From NCBI GenBank assembly GCA_001599915.1, contig BCIG01000007.1, positions 372,001 to 436,000 on the forward strand: a stretch of 64,000 bases of DNA, read 5' to 3'. Below are positions 24,493 through 35,399 of this stretch, piece after piece. The stretch comes from Symbiotaphrina buchneri (lineage: Eukaryota; Ascomycota; Symbiotaphrinales; Symbiotaphrinaceae). Within the stretch, counting starts at the first letter, position 1. Each line of letters begins with the position of its first letter. The notes beneath the pieces were generated by a model. The model was not told the origin of the DNA, did no database searches, and was given only the letters and a program-made list of their open reading frames with translations. The position numbers and the translations under genes were made by a program.

Positions 24493-25301
24493 TACGGGCG
24501 ATTAGATGGACGTTGTGTTGATGCAGTGATCATTCTTGTTGTTGTATGTTGACAGAACGCGCTACTGAATAGGGCTTGGGGGGTAAATGAAGGCAAGAAC
24601 AGAGATGGCGAGGAAAGGGATAGAAAATCAGCTACCAGCTGGCGGACAGCGCGGAGGGGGAGGTGCCGTGGGAAATTGCCAGTAAGGACATGGACAACAA
24701 GTTCGAATGGGGAGGTAATCGCATTAAGGTAAGGTAAGGTAGGTAAGGTATGGTGTTGGTGTCGGTGAGATTCGCAGCCGAAGCATAGAAGCACCAGAAC
24801 CCAAGCAGATGACCTTGGCCATGAGCGAGTCTAAGATAAGGAGCACCTAGAATGAAGCAGTACGGAGTCCGGGAGTACACGTCGTTCTCAACAACTGTCA
24901 CTTGAGGTACCTTAAAACAGTAAGGTACCTTACCTTAGGTAGGTATTCATCCCTAAGGTACTTCTTACCTTCCCCGAGGCCCGGGGCTTATTTCCACCTG
25001 GAGGTACCGACGTTACCTGTGCCTACCTTAGGGTACCTAAAAGCTAGAGCTACCTTACCTTAGTACCTAAGGTACCTACCTTACCTTAGTGATTGGCCGC
25101 ATCTGTATGAATAAGGTAGCCGCATCACAACCCATCGCCGAGCATCATCTTCGCCATCCACGCCATCAGCCGGTGCTTCCCTCGAACATCTATCTACCTC
25201 CGGCCTTTCTTTTGGACTTCAATTTCATCGTGGAGCGGTTGGTACCTGCTCCCTGCTAACCACTGCCGCCATCCAACCAACGCTTGCCCCCCTCAGCCAG
25301 C
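24493..25301. promoter_or_regulatory. Divergent promoter region vnx1 / rpt6, packed with TACCTTA repeats
   Basis: The two genes are transcribed away from this 809-base stretch. Dense TAAGGTA/TACCTTA copies occupy 24724-24752 and 24904-25090. The latter include GGTACC palindromes in which both orientations meet. The 200 bases before the rpt6 start are pyrimidine-rich, as is common in fungal 5' UTRs. I saw no proteasome-associated element I could name with confidence. Confidence 0.5.
24904..25090. repeat. Cluster of TACCTTA/TAAGGTA palindromic short repeats
   Basis: Copies of CCTTACCTTAGG, GGTACCTTA and TACCTAAGGTACC recur in both orientations across this stretch. Together they can form several small hairpins centred on GGTACC. 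The same motif family recurs in at least a dozen other intergenic stretches of the window. Confidence 0.75.
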
Positions 25302-26600
25302 ATGGCTCTCGACAGCTTTTTCCATAACAAGATCGAGAGCATGAAGCTTGAGATTATCCAAGGCCAAGCCGTTCTGCGGCGACTGGAGGCCCAGCGAAAT
25401 GACTATAATTCCAGAGGTTTGCGCCACTCCGTCCTCAGTTATCCCAAACTGCCTCATCTGCCGTGACGGATGCTGATCTTCGCCTATCTCGCAGTGCGCC
25501 TGCTCCGAGAAGAACTTGGGCTCCTACAACAGCCGGGATCATATGTTGGAGAGGTCGTCAAAGTAATGGGCACGAAGAAGGTGTTGGTCAAGGTCCACCC
25601 TGAGGGCAAATATGGTAGGCGCCGGCAGCAGTCGATCTCTCGCGGCTTCTTCTGATACAGTACAGTTGTGGACATATCCGACAACGTTGACGTTTCGAAA
25701 CTCACTGTGGGCAAACGGGTCACACTATTATCCGACTCCTACAAACTCGAAAAGATGCTTCCCTCGTCCGTGGATCCGCTCGTCTCCCTGATGATGGTGG
25801 AGAAGGTTCCGGACTCCACCTACGATATGATTGGTGGCCTGGACCAACAGATCAAAGAGATCAAGGAAGTCATCGAACTCGGTTTAAAACATCCGGAGTT
25901 GTTCGAATCTCTCGGCATCGCGCAACCAAAGGGGGTCCTCTTGTACGGTCCCCCGGGGACCGGCAAGACCTTGTTAGCAAGAGCAGTAGCACATCATACG
26001 GACTGTAAATTCATTCGGGTGTCGGGGTCAGAGCTCGTGCAGAAGTATATCGGCGAAGGTAGTCGGATGGTGCGAGAGCTTTTCGTCATGGCAAGAGAGC
26101 ATGCCCCGAGCATCATCTTCATGGATGAGATTGACAGTATCGGAAGCAGTAGAGTCGAGGGAAGCAGTGGGGGCGACTCGGAGGTACAGCGCACGATGCT
26201 TGAGTTGTTGAATCAACTTGACGGTTTCGAACCGACCAAGAATATCAAGGTCATCATGGCAACAAATCGGTTGGATATCTTGGATCCGGCCCTTCTGCGA
26301 CCAGGCCGTATAGACAGGAAGATTGAATTCCCCCCTCCAACCGTAGAGGCGCGTGCGGACATCCTCCGGATTCATTCTCGGTCTATGAACCTCACCCGTG
26401 GGATCAATCTCACCAAGATTGCAGAGAAGATGAATGGCTGTTCCGGGGCCGAGCTCAAGGGCGTGTGCACGGAAGCCGGTATGTTCGCGCTGAGGGAAAG
26501 GAGGGTGCACGTAACCCAAGAGGATTTCGAGTTGGCCACGGCCAAGGTCTTGAACAAGCATGACGACAAACAGATGAGCTTAACGAAACTCTGGAAGTAG
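25302..26600 (+). CDS. rpt6: 26S proteasome regulatory particle AAA-ATPase Rpt6
   Basis: Rpt6 is one of six ATPases in the base of the 19S particle, which unfold ubiquitinated substrates. Exon 1 (from 25302) gives [21 protein letters not shown] and coiled-coil sequence ([17 protein letters not shown]). Exon 2 gives [26 protein letters not shown], and exon 3 begins [13 protein letters not shown]. The AAA domain shows GPPGTGKT (Walker A), [14 protein letters not shown] (Walker B), [22 protein letters not shown] (sensor and arginine fingers) and [18 protein letters not shown]. The C-terminus, LTKLWK, occupies the place of the Rpt tail that docks on the 20S ring. About 390 aa after removal of introns near 25420-25494 and 25615-25670. 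Conservation to yeast and human orthologues is very strong. Confidence 0.96.
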
Positions 26601-27002
26601 CATTGCTCGGAAGGGCGAATGGGACGGAAAGCAATGCGCATGGCCCCGTTCTGCTTGGATTTGAAACCCAGCCAATTGCGGAATGGGCTACATCCATTTC
26701 AGCTGTACTTATTCACTGCGAGACATGAGCATAGTAGAGGGACGTCTTTCTTGAACTGCATTGATACTCTAGACTACTCGACGCGTATCTTCCCTAGTGT
26801 ATGCACCCGGATAAAATCAACCCACTGACCCGTCCTGAACACCATCAATGCCCTAACCCGTCCTCATCAATCGCAGCTTCATGCTGCGATATGCAGATGC
26901 AATGGTAACGCTGGATAGGAAAGCAATTGGCCTTCAGATGCATGTTTTGCTCCGCACCGATAACGGAAATTTCAAGCCAATGCACGAAGCCATAAACGCC
27001 CT
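26601..27002. other. Intergenic, between convergent rpt6 and phosphatase 3' ends
   Basis: This is the expected 3' UTR space for both genes. I saw no repeat or gene. Confidence 0.6.
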
Positions 27003-29781
27003 TTAGTCGTAGGCATCCGCTCCGGATTCACCATCGTTCCCTGCATCCTCGTGTTGCTGCTGAGCAACCAGCCACTCGAGCACCGTCTCATAGCAAAGCA
27101 CAAACTGCCGTAGACTCTGCACCATAGATAACCTTTGCAATCTGAAATCTTCGACTGTTTTCGCTACAAGATCCTGATCATCCTGATACACCCAGTCATC
27201 GCTGTCCCTGACTACCCCATCCTCATTTGGAGTTCCATCAGCGGAAGTAGAGGTGCCACCTCGTTTTCTGCCTCGTCGCTGTCGTTTCAGCATGTCAATG
27301 ACAGAATCTACCGTGCAAAACGTCCCGGTCCTACCGCAACCGGCAGAACAATGGACCAACACAGGAAGCGACTGAGGGGACTCGGGATCGTCCAATGAGG
27401 AGGAGCTCTTTCCAGCACGTGTTGATTTGGCAACGGCGTTACACTGTTCAGCAAGGCCGAGTAGGTGCGATGGGTGAGCTGGAGCCCCAAAATCCGGCCA
27501 TGATGAATAATGCAATTGCGTGATCTCCCGCATAGGTGTGAATGGTTCGCCCGAATGGCTCAAAGTAAACTTTCGGACGATGATATATGGTTGATCAGCG
27601 CCAGATGAAGAATCAGACGAATTCGAGACGTCGGTTGCACGCCGCTGCCCGATGCTTGGCCGTCTGCCACGGCCAGGGTTGAGGGCAACGCGCCGTTCAG
27701 ATAAGGGGGTGAGTCTCAAATGCCCATAGTCTCGGCCAGTCCAGTAAGGATGGCATTTGAGTTGACCGCCCTCTGTCTCGGCCGTGAGCATTACGATGAC
27801 GCGCACGTCTTGTTCCCAGACAACCCGCCAAAAGTCCTAGAGCGCCCAGTTAGCGTTCTCGTCCCTAATGCAGGCGAGGAAGGGTGACGAACGTTGAATG
27901 TGGCCGGCATAGGCCCTTGAGTGGCAATGTATCTCTTGTTGCTCCACGCAGCTTTCACATAGTTGGCGTTGATGTAGTCACATTCACCTGTAGGTACCCC
28001 CTCAAGCTTGACCCTGCTGTGGTCATAGGGGAAGATGTTGTTGTAGCGGTTTTTCGACCCTTTTTCTATACCTGCGATCTGGACGCGCTTTGGCCCTTCA
28101 GTAGCCGGAGTGCCGTAAGAAACACTGAAGGACAGAGCATCTTGCATTCGTCGTTGTTCAGCCTTTTCAATGTGGAGAAATCGGTCTGACACGCTTTTGC
28201 CGTGATCCGCTTCATCAGCAGCCTTCCGGATCCACTTAGGGAGAGCTGCTTCAGCTTGCTTGGTCAATGATGGAGGACGTTTCAAGGGCACTTGGCCGAC
28301 TCCTCCTATCAGATCCATATTCTGCCGGATATTGCTGAAGAAAGGGTTTGCTGCTGATTTTGTAGTGGGTAGAGGACAGCCCCCAGCCACCTGAGCGACC
28401 CCTGGCATAGGAAGGTCGAGTGAGAGTTCCCGCTGTGGCTGGATTTGAGACCGCGCCTGCGACGGCTTTGTTACTAATCCGGGATATCTCTGAGAGAACT
28501 CAGTAAAACCTCCTAAAGCAATGTCAGCAGAGTCACAATTATCCTGCTTTTGGTGAGCGCACCTCTTAGAATATGAGCTGGTCCGGTCCACCCTGCGGCG
28601 GTAAATTTCTTGAATGTATTGATAGCAGAGGTAGCATCCCGCATTTGGGATGAGCTTGCGTCGTAGAGGACAATGTGATCGCAAACTTTCCATTCAAGGA
28701 ACTTCTCCTTGTCAGCGTCGTTGGTAAAAGTGTCTGCTATCTTCTTGATATCGAATGAAGGTCGTTTGAGCAGCATTGTGGAAATACATAAATTGATTGC
28801 CCCGATAATCCTAGAGTGGGCATACTGCGGTGCGACACGTAGGTCCAAGACCAAAAGGCGTTGACTCTTATCTGTTAAAAGGTCACGAAGGTCCTGAGGC
28901 ATGATCATCTGAGGGGCGTCCGTGTGCAAGACAGAGGGCAATGTATTGCCACGAGCTGTATCGAATGTGGATTTCCCGCTTGAGTCCCTACTAAACGCCG
29001 GAAGCGACAGTTGGGAATGCCTGCCAGGACGATTTGATTCCTCCTGTTCCTTTACCATCGATGCCAGTCCCGACAATTCTAGCTGTGCCGGACTGTCTCG
29101 TCGCGGCCGATCCGAGAAGAAAGGAGCCTGAGCTCTATTCTCTCCCGTCATCTTATCCAGTTGTCTATCAGAAATGGCCAGCTCAATCGGTGGATCCACG
29201 TCCATGGGGTCTCCGGTCTCCCGCGTACTGGTCTGCCACTGACCATGCTGTGCGAATGGATCAACGCCTTCTCGATGGGCGGCCACCCTCCCGATAGAAG
29301 GCCGTTCCCGCTCAAGTGCGCGCCCTGCGGGAGGGCTGAAATTTGATATGCCACCATGGCCGAGGGTAAAGCTATTCGATTCTGACCGTCTTCGAAAGGC
29401 CTCGTATTCGGGGTTTGCATCGGCAGGAATGACCTTAGGTGACGGAGCTGCGGTCGAACGAACAACAGAAGAAGGCGGACTCCAGTTGGACTTGGAATGG
29501 CTGGCGAAGTGGGAATCAGCAGGGTCATGCGGTTGCTCCACGACGAAGCCAAAGTAGTTGGGACTGGGAGATCGCTCGTGATGTTGTTGTAGGTGGGGAG
29601 AACGAGGCAGGGCCGGGACTGCTGGCGTCGGGGGAACAGCCTGTCCCACCGAGGCCGGAGTGCGTATTGGCCGTCCAGCCGGTGTGGTCGAGGCCCTTTG
29701 GGGTTTTGGATTAGGAGCATGCACACGCGTCGTGTCCCATGATGAACGGGGCGAAGGTCTGCTTGTCGCTGCTGTCGTCAT
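27003..29781 (-). CDS. Rhodanese-like plus protein tyrosine phosphatase (Pyp1/Pyp2 type)
   Basis: The domain layout matches the fungal tyrosine phosphatases that switch off stress MAP kinases (fission yeast Pyp1/Pyp2). Exon 1 starts at 29781 and encodes a long disordered N-terminus (Ser/Pro-rich, residues 1-280). A rhodanese/Cdc25-like domain follows ([34 protein letters not shown]). Exon 2 begins [14 protein letters not shown], and the PTP domain starts there ([26 protein letters not shown]). Exon 3 starts [18 protein letters not shown] and holds [11 protein letters not shown] (WPD loop) and [13 protein letters not shown] (catalytic cysteine loop). All key PTP residues are present. In the rhodanese domain the expected catalytic cysteine position reads YDASSSQMR, so that domain is probably non-catalytic. 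Total length is about 890 aa. The substrate is inferred from family. Confidence 0.9.
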
Positions 29782-31938
29782 GGTTTGGTTTTCACGGCGC
29801 CTTGAGCCAGTGTAGAGCAGCAGTCAAAGGTTGCACCGACGGACAGGGCGAGCGTCAAACGAGTATCAGCAACAAGCTGTCGCAGCCATGGTGGGCGCAG
29901 ATTCGTGCGTTTGCTTATTGCAGGACAGACAGTCCGGCCGACGGATGATGCGAGGGTGGACAGGCGACTAAAAGAAGAGAGGCCTGAAGTCTTGGGCAAG
30001 AACGGAGGCAAGAGACAATGCCTCGAGAGTGTGATGACAGACTCGTGCCAGCACTTTGAATGCGCCAGCTGCACAGAGATGGACGATGAAGCGTTCGGTG
30101 TCGCGGGTTCTAAGGGTTGATTGATGATTGATGATTGATGGAGAGGATAATGGATGGACGAGTTGGCAGAAAGAAGGCAAGTCAGTTAGGGTGGGCAGTG
30201 CGCGTACAAAGTATTTCGTACGGTATGAAGGTACCTAACCGTACTCTATGTCCAGCTAGAGAAAGCTGCTGGGGAGAGTGACTGCCATCCAAGTATTTCT
30301 CGGGCTAAAGCAGGTTATGAGCACTTCAAGCAAGGTATCTTAGGCACGCGGTATGAGCGGAGTAGGTACGCTATAGTTCCGAATACCTTAGGTACTCTAC
30401 GGATACCTTCAACTTAGTAAAATTAATCAGTGAAGAAACGGGGTGAGATGACGTCGATTTTGGCATGATGAAGAGGCAGTACAGAGAGCTGAGGTACCTC
30501 ACTGGCCTTTTTATCATGGTGATAGGCCCGTACTCTGAGGAGTACCTTGAGGCATGGTCAGGTCTGTAGTTCATACTGTAAATATATCTCATACCTTATG
30601 TGCCGTCTAGGGTACCTGAAAGTATTTCTCACAGTGAATCGGCCCTTCCTGGTGAGGATGCTTTGCCTAAGGCAGGGTACGTCGTACCTCGCCTTACCTT
30701 TACCTTACTCCCAGGTACCTAGGGTAAGATCTTCTTGCCTTATGCTTGACGGGGCAATGTTGCACGCGAGACCATAAGACCCTGCATGACCGCGTCTGCG
30801 GGATCAATTTTTGTAATCATACCAAACAATCATACCTTACTAGGAATAGGTAGGTATCTAGCCAAATAGATTATTATTATTCGTACACCTACGAAGTAAA
30901 TAATGAATCTCGGGCATCTCCGATTAACACCGTGCATCGACCGAGAGTAATGCTATCCACGGAGTAGTCTGTACACCGTACGGAGTAAGGTAGAGAGCTC
31001 GGAGCCTTGGACAACGATAACCCTAGGGTGGCACGACAATTGCAGCCACAGCTCAAACTATTTTTGTAATCGGAAAGGCCCGCTCATCAGCTTTGCTTGC
31101 TGAGGCTGTCGAGGCTGAGACCTCTCGACTCTGAACGGCCATGCCTTCAAGGCGGGATTGCTATTGACTGACGAAATGATCACGATAGCAATATGCAAGG
31201 TACCTGGCAAATGAAAGTTGACTGTAGGACTGTAGCCTTCACGGAACACTTCTTACTCATCGATTTCCATTGTTCCTGGGCGTTTGTGATCCCACGTGAA
31301 ATTCGCCACAAACAGCCCGTCGCATTCCTCGTACGATTGAGCAAAAAAGATATGAACTCATGCTGCATCACATGTGCCTTTATGTCAATCAATCCAGCTT
31401 ACCTTTATGCATCCTCAATACAAATCCACACCCGCCCGATGTGACCGGAGTACGGGGTCCTGGGAATAGCGCATAGTATGTATGAAACCTGGAATAGCAT
31501 GATCGGAATCTAGTGGTGCGCAAGCAAGCATTCGCACATAAGGTAGATCAGTAGTGTCTTGGGTCGAAGCTATAAGGTACGTGCGGAGTCTCATATCATC
31601 ATATTGTTCTGCCTCCAATCCAGGCGCAAGTTACATATACGGGAGCCGCAGCATCGTCAGTTATCCTTGTTTGCTGGGGTACACCCTCCTTTGAACCTGG
31701 AAATACTGCCACTGCAATGCATACGCGTTCCCACACACTTCGACGAGCCTTTGGAGCGGCACAGTTTGCTCATCCGCCTACGTCGTGATTCATTGCTTGC
31801 AGCAAGCAATGTGATGGCGGTTTGAACAAATGGTCTTCTGATCAATGGATTCTGTTGATGGGGATGGGGCCCTTAAATAATGGCCCGATCTGCCCTCCCT
31901 GGGGCACAGTGAGTGGATAATCATCCCCAGTATCTCTC
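29782..31938. other. Long intergenic stretch (phosphatase promoter, repeat-rich)
   Basis: No gene can be supported in these 2.1 kb. It holds a small tandem repeat of GATTGAT at 30117-30140, and scattered TACCTTA/TAAGGTA motifs at about 30210-30740 and 30830-30860. TACGGAGTA-type motifs lie near 30978 and 31450. The phosphatase 5' UTR and promoter must lie at its left end. Short frames here are not conserved-looking. Confidence 0.6.
30117..30140. repeat. Short tandem repeat (GATTGAT)n
   Basis: Three head-to-tail copies of TGATTGA lie upstream of the phosphatase gene. This is a simple microsatellite-like tract. Confidence 0.8.
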
Positions 31939-32535
31939 TTGCCCACGATTTCCATACCTGCTATGTCAAGGGCACGCATTATTTGGCCCCGCGATCGCGG
32001 CCATCAAAGCAGATGGCAGGACTTTAAAGACATCATGGCGGGTAAAGGCCCTGACATGTTCCTCACGAACGGACGCCAGAGAGTTCACACAATCAACAAC
32101 GCATCGTATCATATTCCCGGCCCCGATGGTCCTATCCGACCCGTATGGTCCAACTGGCTGCGGCCAGAATTCGAATATCAGGGCATGCCTTCCGATTACT
32201 GGGCAAGGAAGATCAATGACTCGGGCGCACGACTGCCTTGGGCACGGCGAGACCACGACGAGGTCTATGATTTTCGCCAGAGGCGTTACGGGTTCAAACA
32301 CCCAGCAATGTGGAGTGACGTGAGTTGGCACAGGATCGACGGTCGCCCGGTTCCAGGTGGACGAGCGCATTCTGACAGATATCGTGCTGCGAATAGCGAG
32401 TTGTGGCATTGGGGGCATGGTTGGCATTATCCTGGCATGCCGCCTCGCTCTTACTTTGCACCTCCGCCATCCGTATATCCCTTTGCGACACCTTGGGCAA
32501 TCGGGCCAGAGTATTTTCCCGAGCAGGGTCCATGA
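31939..32535 (+). CDS. Hypothetical tryptophan-rich protein
   Basis: An uninterrupted frame of about 198 codons starts at 31939, with in-frame alternative starts at 31963 and 32035. I do not recognise the family. It has about 12 tryptophans and many His, Tyr, Pro and Arg residues, in patches such as VWSNWLRPEFEY, LWHWGHGWHYPGMP and FATPWAIGPEYF. It has no signal peptide, no transmembrane segment and no coiled coil. Composition is even along the length and unlike random translation, which supports a real protein. Its last 85 bases overlap the end of the convergent Mediator gene. The likely start is MSRARIIWPRDRGHQ, but this is a guess. Confidence 0.55.
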   Translation: MPTISIPAMSRARIIWPRDRGHQSRWQDFKDIMAGKGPDMFLTNGRQRVHTINNASYHIPGPDGPIRPVWSNWLRPEFEYQGMPSDYWARKINDSGARLPWARRDHDEVYDFRQRRYGFKHPAMWSDVSWHRIDGRPVPGGRAHSDRYRAANSELWHWGHGWHYPGMPPRSYFAPPPSVYPFATPWAIGPEYFPEQGP

Positions 32536-33540
32536 AGAGCGACCCATCCGACGCTCGCGAGCCCATGTGCATCGACAAAGCGCATCGGTTTTCGAACGAC
32601 GGGGAGTTGTGGGTTATGCAAGTCTAGTAGCTTCCCGCAACTGCCGCAGGGTTGCGAGTTGATATCATTATATGCTGCCAGCATTTCCTGAGATCGGTCA
32701 GTGGATAGTCTCACAAGTGGTCGGTCTCTTACCAGTAGATATTCCAGGCTGTCAAGATACGGTCTCGCGGCTACACTCTGAAGGATCGCAGAACGGAGAT
32801 GGGATGTCTCATTGCAAGTCGCGGCGAAGATAGCGGTGCCAGCCGGCTCAAACCTCCTCTTGACATGGAACCTCATGTTTGTTGGCGCTGGCAGGACGAG
32901 CTGTAAAGTGGCAGTCAGCACCGAATGCTTTGAGTCTCGCGGCGGGGTCTTCCTCTGAAAGGGACATACATCTATAGACTCCAGCTGTTGATCAAATGTT
33001 ACTCCAATCCCAGGATGTCGCTCCTTGTATTTACACACAATTGCTTCTATGCCATGTTCCCCAGCCGCGGTGGGAGGCCACAGATCTCGCAGGCGGTCCT
33101 CGACGTCATCGGGCGCGTGCTGAACCGGTTTTACTGCAACCTCATCAAGCCAGTCCGGGTGGTCCGTTACCGACCATGAGCTTATGCCTGCAGGATCCGT
33201 CTGCATGCTTCGCTTGGCTTTCTCCAGTGCTGCTCTGGTATCCACGTCTGCCATTAGGTGATCAAATGCCCGGACTTCCGCGACTGCTCCAGCTGCAGTT
33301 TTAGCAAAGGCTTGGTACAAGCCTTGCGGAGGATCACGAGCAGTAGCGATGGGGTTGATCATGCGCGGAATGACTGTACGTAGAGCTCGCAACTGTGGCG
33401 CGTAAGAATCTCGAAGCACCAAGCAACTGGGGAAGGGTATTGGAAAGCACCTGCGAATGGACTTGTTTGAGTCGGGCCAGAGATGCTTCTAGCTGTTGCT
33501 CATCCAGTCCCACTGAGGGGCTGTCGGGAGACGCCCCCAT
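32451..33540 (-). CDS. med27: Mediator complex subunit 27 (Med27)
   Basis: Med27 is a Mediator tail subunit that links activators to RNA polymerase II. Two exons (33451-33540, 32451-33392) joined by a 58-nt intron encode about 343 aa. The N-terminus, EQQLEASLARLKQVHSQ|LRALRTVIPRM, matches fungal Med27, where this helix is unbroken; without the splice the frame diverges. The C-terminus has the family zinc-ribbon-like end, QPCGSCGKLLD, followed by PVVR and GWVALHGPCSGKY. The central part (KRRFEPAGTAIFAA) is less conserved. The donor gtgctt is non-standard but keeps phase 0. The coding end overlaps the facing orphan gene by 85 bases. Confidence 0.75.
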
Positions 33541-34380
33541 TGACTTGGATAGACACTCAAAAGGCGGCTTCGCTGGCTGAGACTACCACGTGCCTTATTT
33601 ATCAGAACATGTTGCGAGATGGAGGCAGAAGCAATCCATCCCTATTGTACCTACCTTACTGGACCTGAGGTACCACCCAGTAAGCGTGTAATAATAATGG
33701 TAAGGTAGGTCAGGTATCTTAACCTTTATCTCCACGTCTCTTCATTTGTCGAATGACGGGTACCGTATGGTAAAGTAAAGTGAGTAAGCCTTTTCCGCTA
33801 GGCGACAGGCGTACCGTACGGAGACTGTATCAGGTATAGTCCAATCTTAGGGCGCATGAGCGTTGGCGACTGAGGTTATTGGGCCACGGGCTTTGCAATC
33901 GACGCGGTTGTTTCTCAAGTATTGCAGGCTGCCACTTTGCTCGCAAAGACCGTCTCCGGCCCTCTTGGTATACACTAGTTGCTTCACTGATGAGACGACG
34001 TATGAGACGAGAGCTTCGGATCAACGACTTTAATTATGACTACAGGGGGTTGCGGACCTTGCGCCGAAGTTATTGACCTTGCTACCGGGGACCTTGCTAC
34101 CGAGGCGCTTTCTGAACGAAACGTACATTGACAGCGATGTTCGAGGGAAATGTCGCAAAACCGTCGGTATATTTGTCAGAGACGCTCATCCTAACATTGT
34201 GGCGCGTCTCTGGAGGTTATGGTCTCCGAGGAACTGCATGGGCTGCATGACTGGCAGACGTTTTGAGACGGCAGACACAAACAGATCCCGAAGCACACAC
34301 AGTATAGCCGCCGGAAGTCCGATTTCGCGTCCCACAAGGTGATTGTTAGAACGTATGACCTATCTCAGCGGCTATTCCCC
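33541..34380. other. Intergenic: med27 promoter and RRM gene 3' region
   Basis: TACCTTA/TAAGGTA motifs cluster at 33649-33780 and a TACGGAG motif lies near 33815. Small open frames on both strands (for example 34073-34342) have no recognisable domain and I do not call them. Confidence 0.55.
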
Positions 34381-35399
34381 TCATCTTCGTACCAGACGGT
34401 CACTGTAGAGCCGGCCGCCATTGGCCTTGACCTCGAAAGAAGCTTCCTGGAAGCCATGACCGCCACTGTTGTAAGTACTGGCTTGTTCTCCCAGCCGACC
34501 TTCCCGAGTCAATCCTTGGCGGTTATTTGACCTCGGATCCATCTTGTTGGGCCCTTTTCCGGCCGGCTCTTTGAGGTAGACGTAGAGTAAGCGCCCATCC
34601 GCCTATATCAAAGTCAGTAGACGACCGAACAGATTGCGGTGGACGTACCTTTTGGTTGTTGAAAGTAGCAATGACATTTTCAGCGTCGTTCTTGTCGGGA
34701 AATACAATTTCAGCAATGACAGTTGGCCGTGCGCTTATGATCCTGCAGCTCGAAATCTCTCCCGCATGTGGCTCCATTGCCGACTGAATATCAGCGGCCG
34801 TTGTGCCCGGCGCGAAGTTGCTTGCTACCACGACGAAGGGGCCTGACGCAGTTCCTCGGATACTCATGCCAAGCGAAGTCTCCCGGACGCTGCCCCCGGC
34901 GCCCGAGTTGTCGGCCATTTCTTTCTGCAGGGCCGCCAGGCGCCTATTGTCCCCGGCGACTGTCCGCCCTGTGTTACGGCGAGCTCCAGGGAGGAGCGAG
35001 ACCCGTGATGCCTGGGGATTGTTTCTGCCATGCAGATCATGAGTCCACTGTCCGTCTATGTTAGGTTTGGGTTTGTTGAAGCCCGTTGATGTCGATCGCT
35101 GTCCCCAAAACGGTCACGTTAGCCATTCCAGGCTCAAGAATGTACAGGTTTACGGGAGCGGGTGTTCTGCTCACCTTGGCGATGCCGACCCTAGCAGCGA
35201 GGCTGGGAGTGGTCGATGTGGATTTGACGAGTCTTCGATTTCGGCCAAAAATCTCCTGCGCCAGTGCTTCATTCTTTCGACGCTGTCGATCTGTATGGAA
35301 TGTAGGTGAGCCTGAATACAGCTTGTAGAATCGAGGGACAGAAGCGGACCTGCTTGGATGATGTCGTCAAATGACATCGGCGCGTTCGGTGCTGCCATG
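34381..35399 (-). CDS. RRM-domain RNA-binding protein
   Basis: Four exons (35350-35399, 35175-35290, 34659-35098, 34381-34602) join in frame to 275 aa. The start MAAPNAPMSFDDIIQA leads into a basic segment, DRQRRKNEALAQEIFGRNRR, then SLAARVGIAK and QWTHDLHGRNN. This is the layout of an uncharacterised fungal RRM family that I recognise by pattern. The RRM-like fold follows at residues 120-215: GPFVVVASNFAPGTTAADI (RNP2 region), SCRIISARPTVIAEIVFPD, then ATFNNQKADGRLLYVYLK (RNP1 region). The tail ends GRLYSDRLVRR. The intron donors are gtccgc, gtgagc and gtacgt. Role in mRNA export or processing is an inference from the fold only. The second in-frame ATG (MSFDD) is also possible. Confidence 0.82.

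Noticed and set aside
34073-34342. 89-codon + strand open frame
   Set aside because: No known motif, not supported by splice signals, and it sits in the 3' region of the RRM gene.
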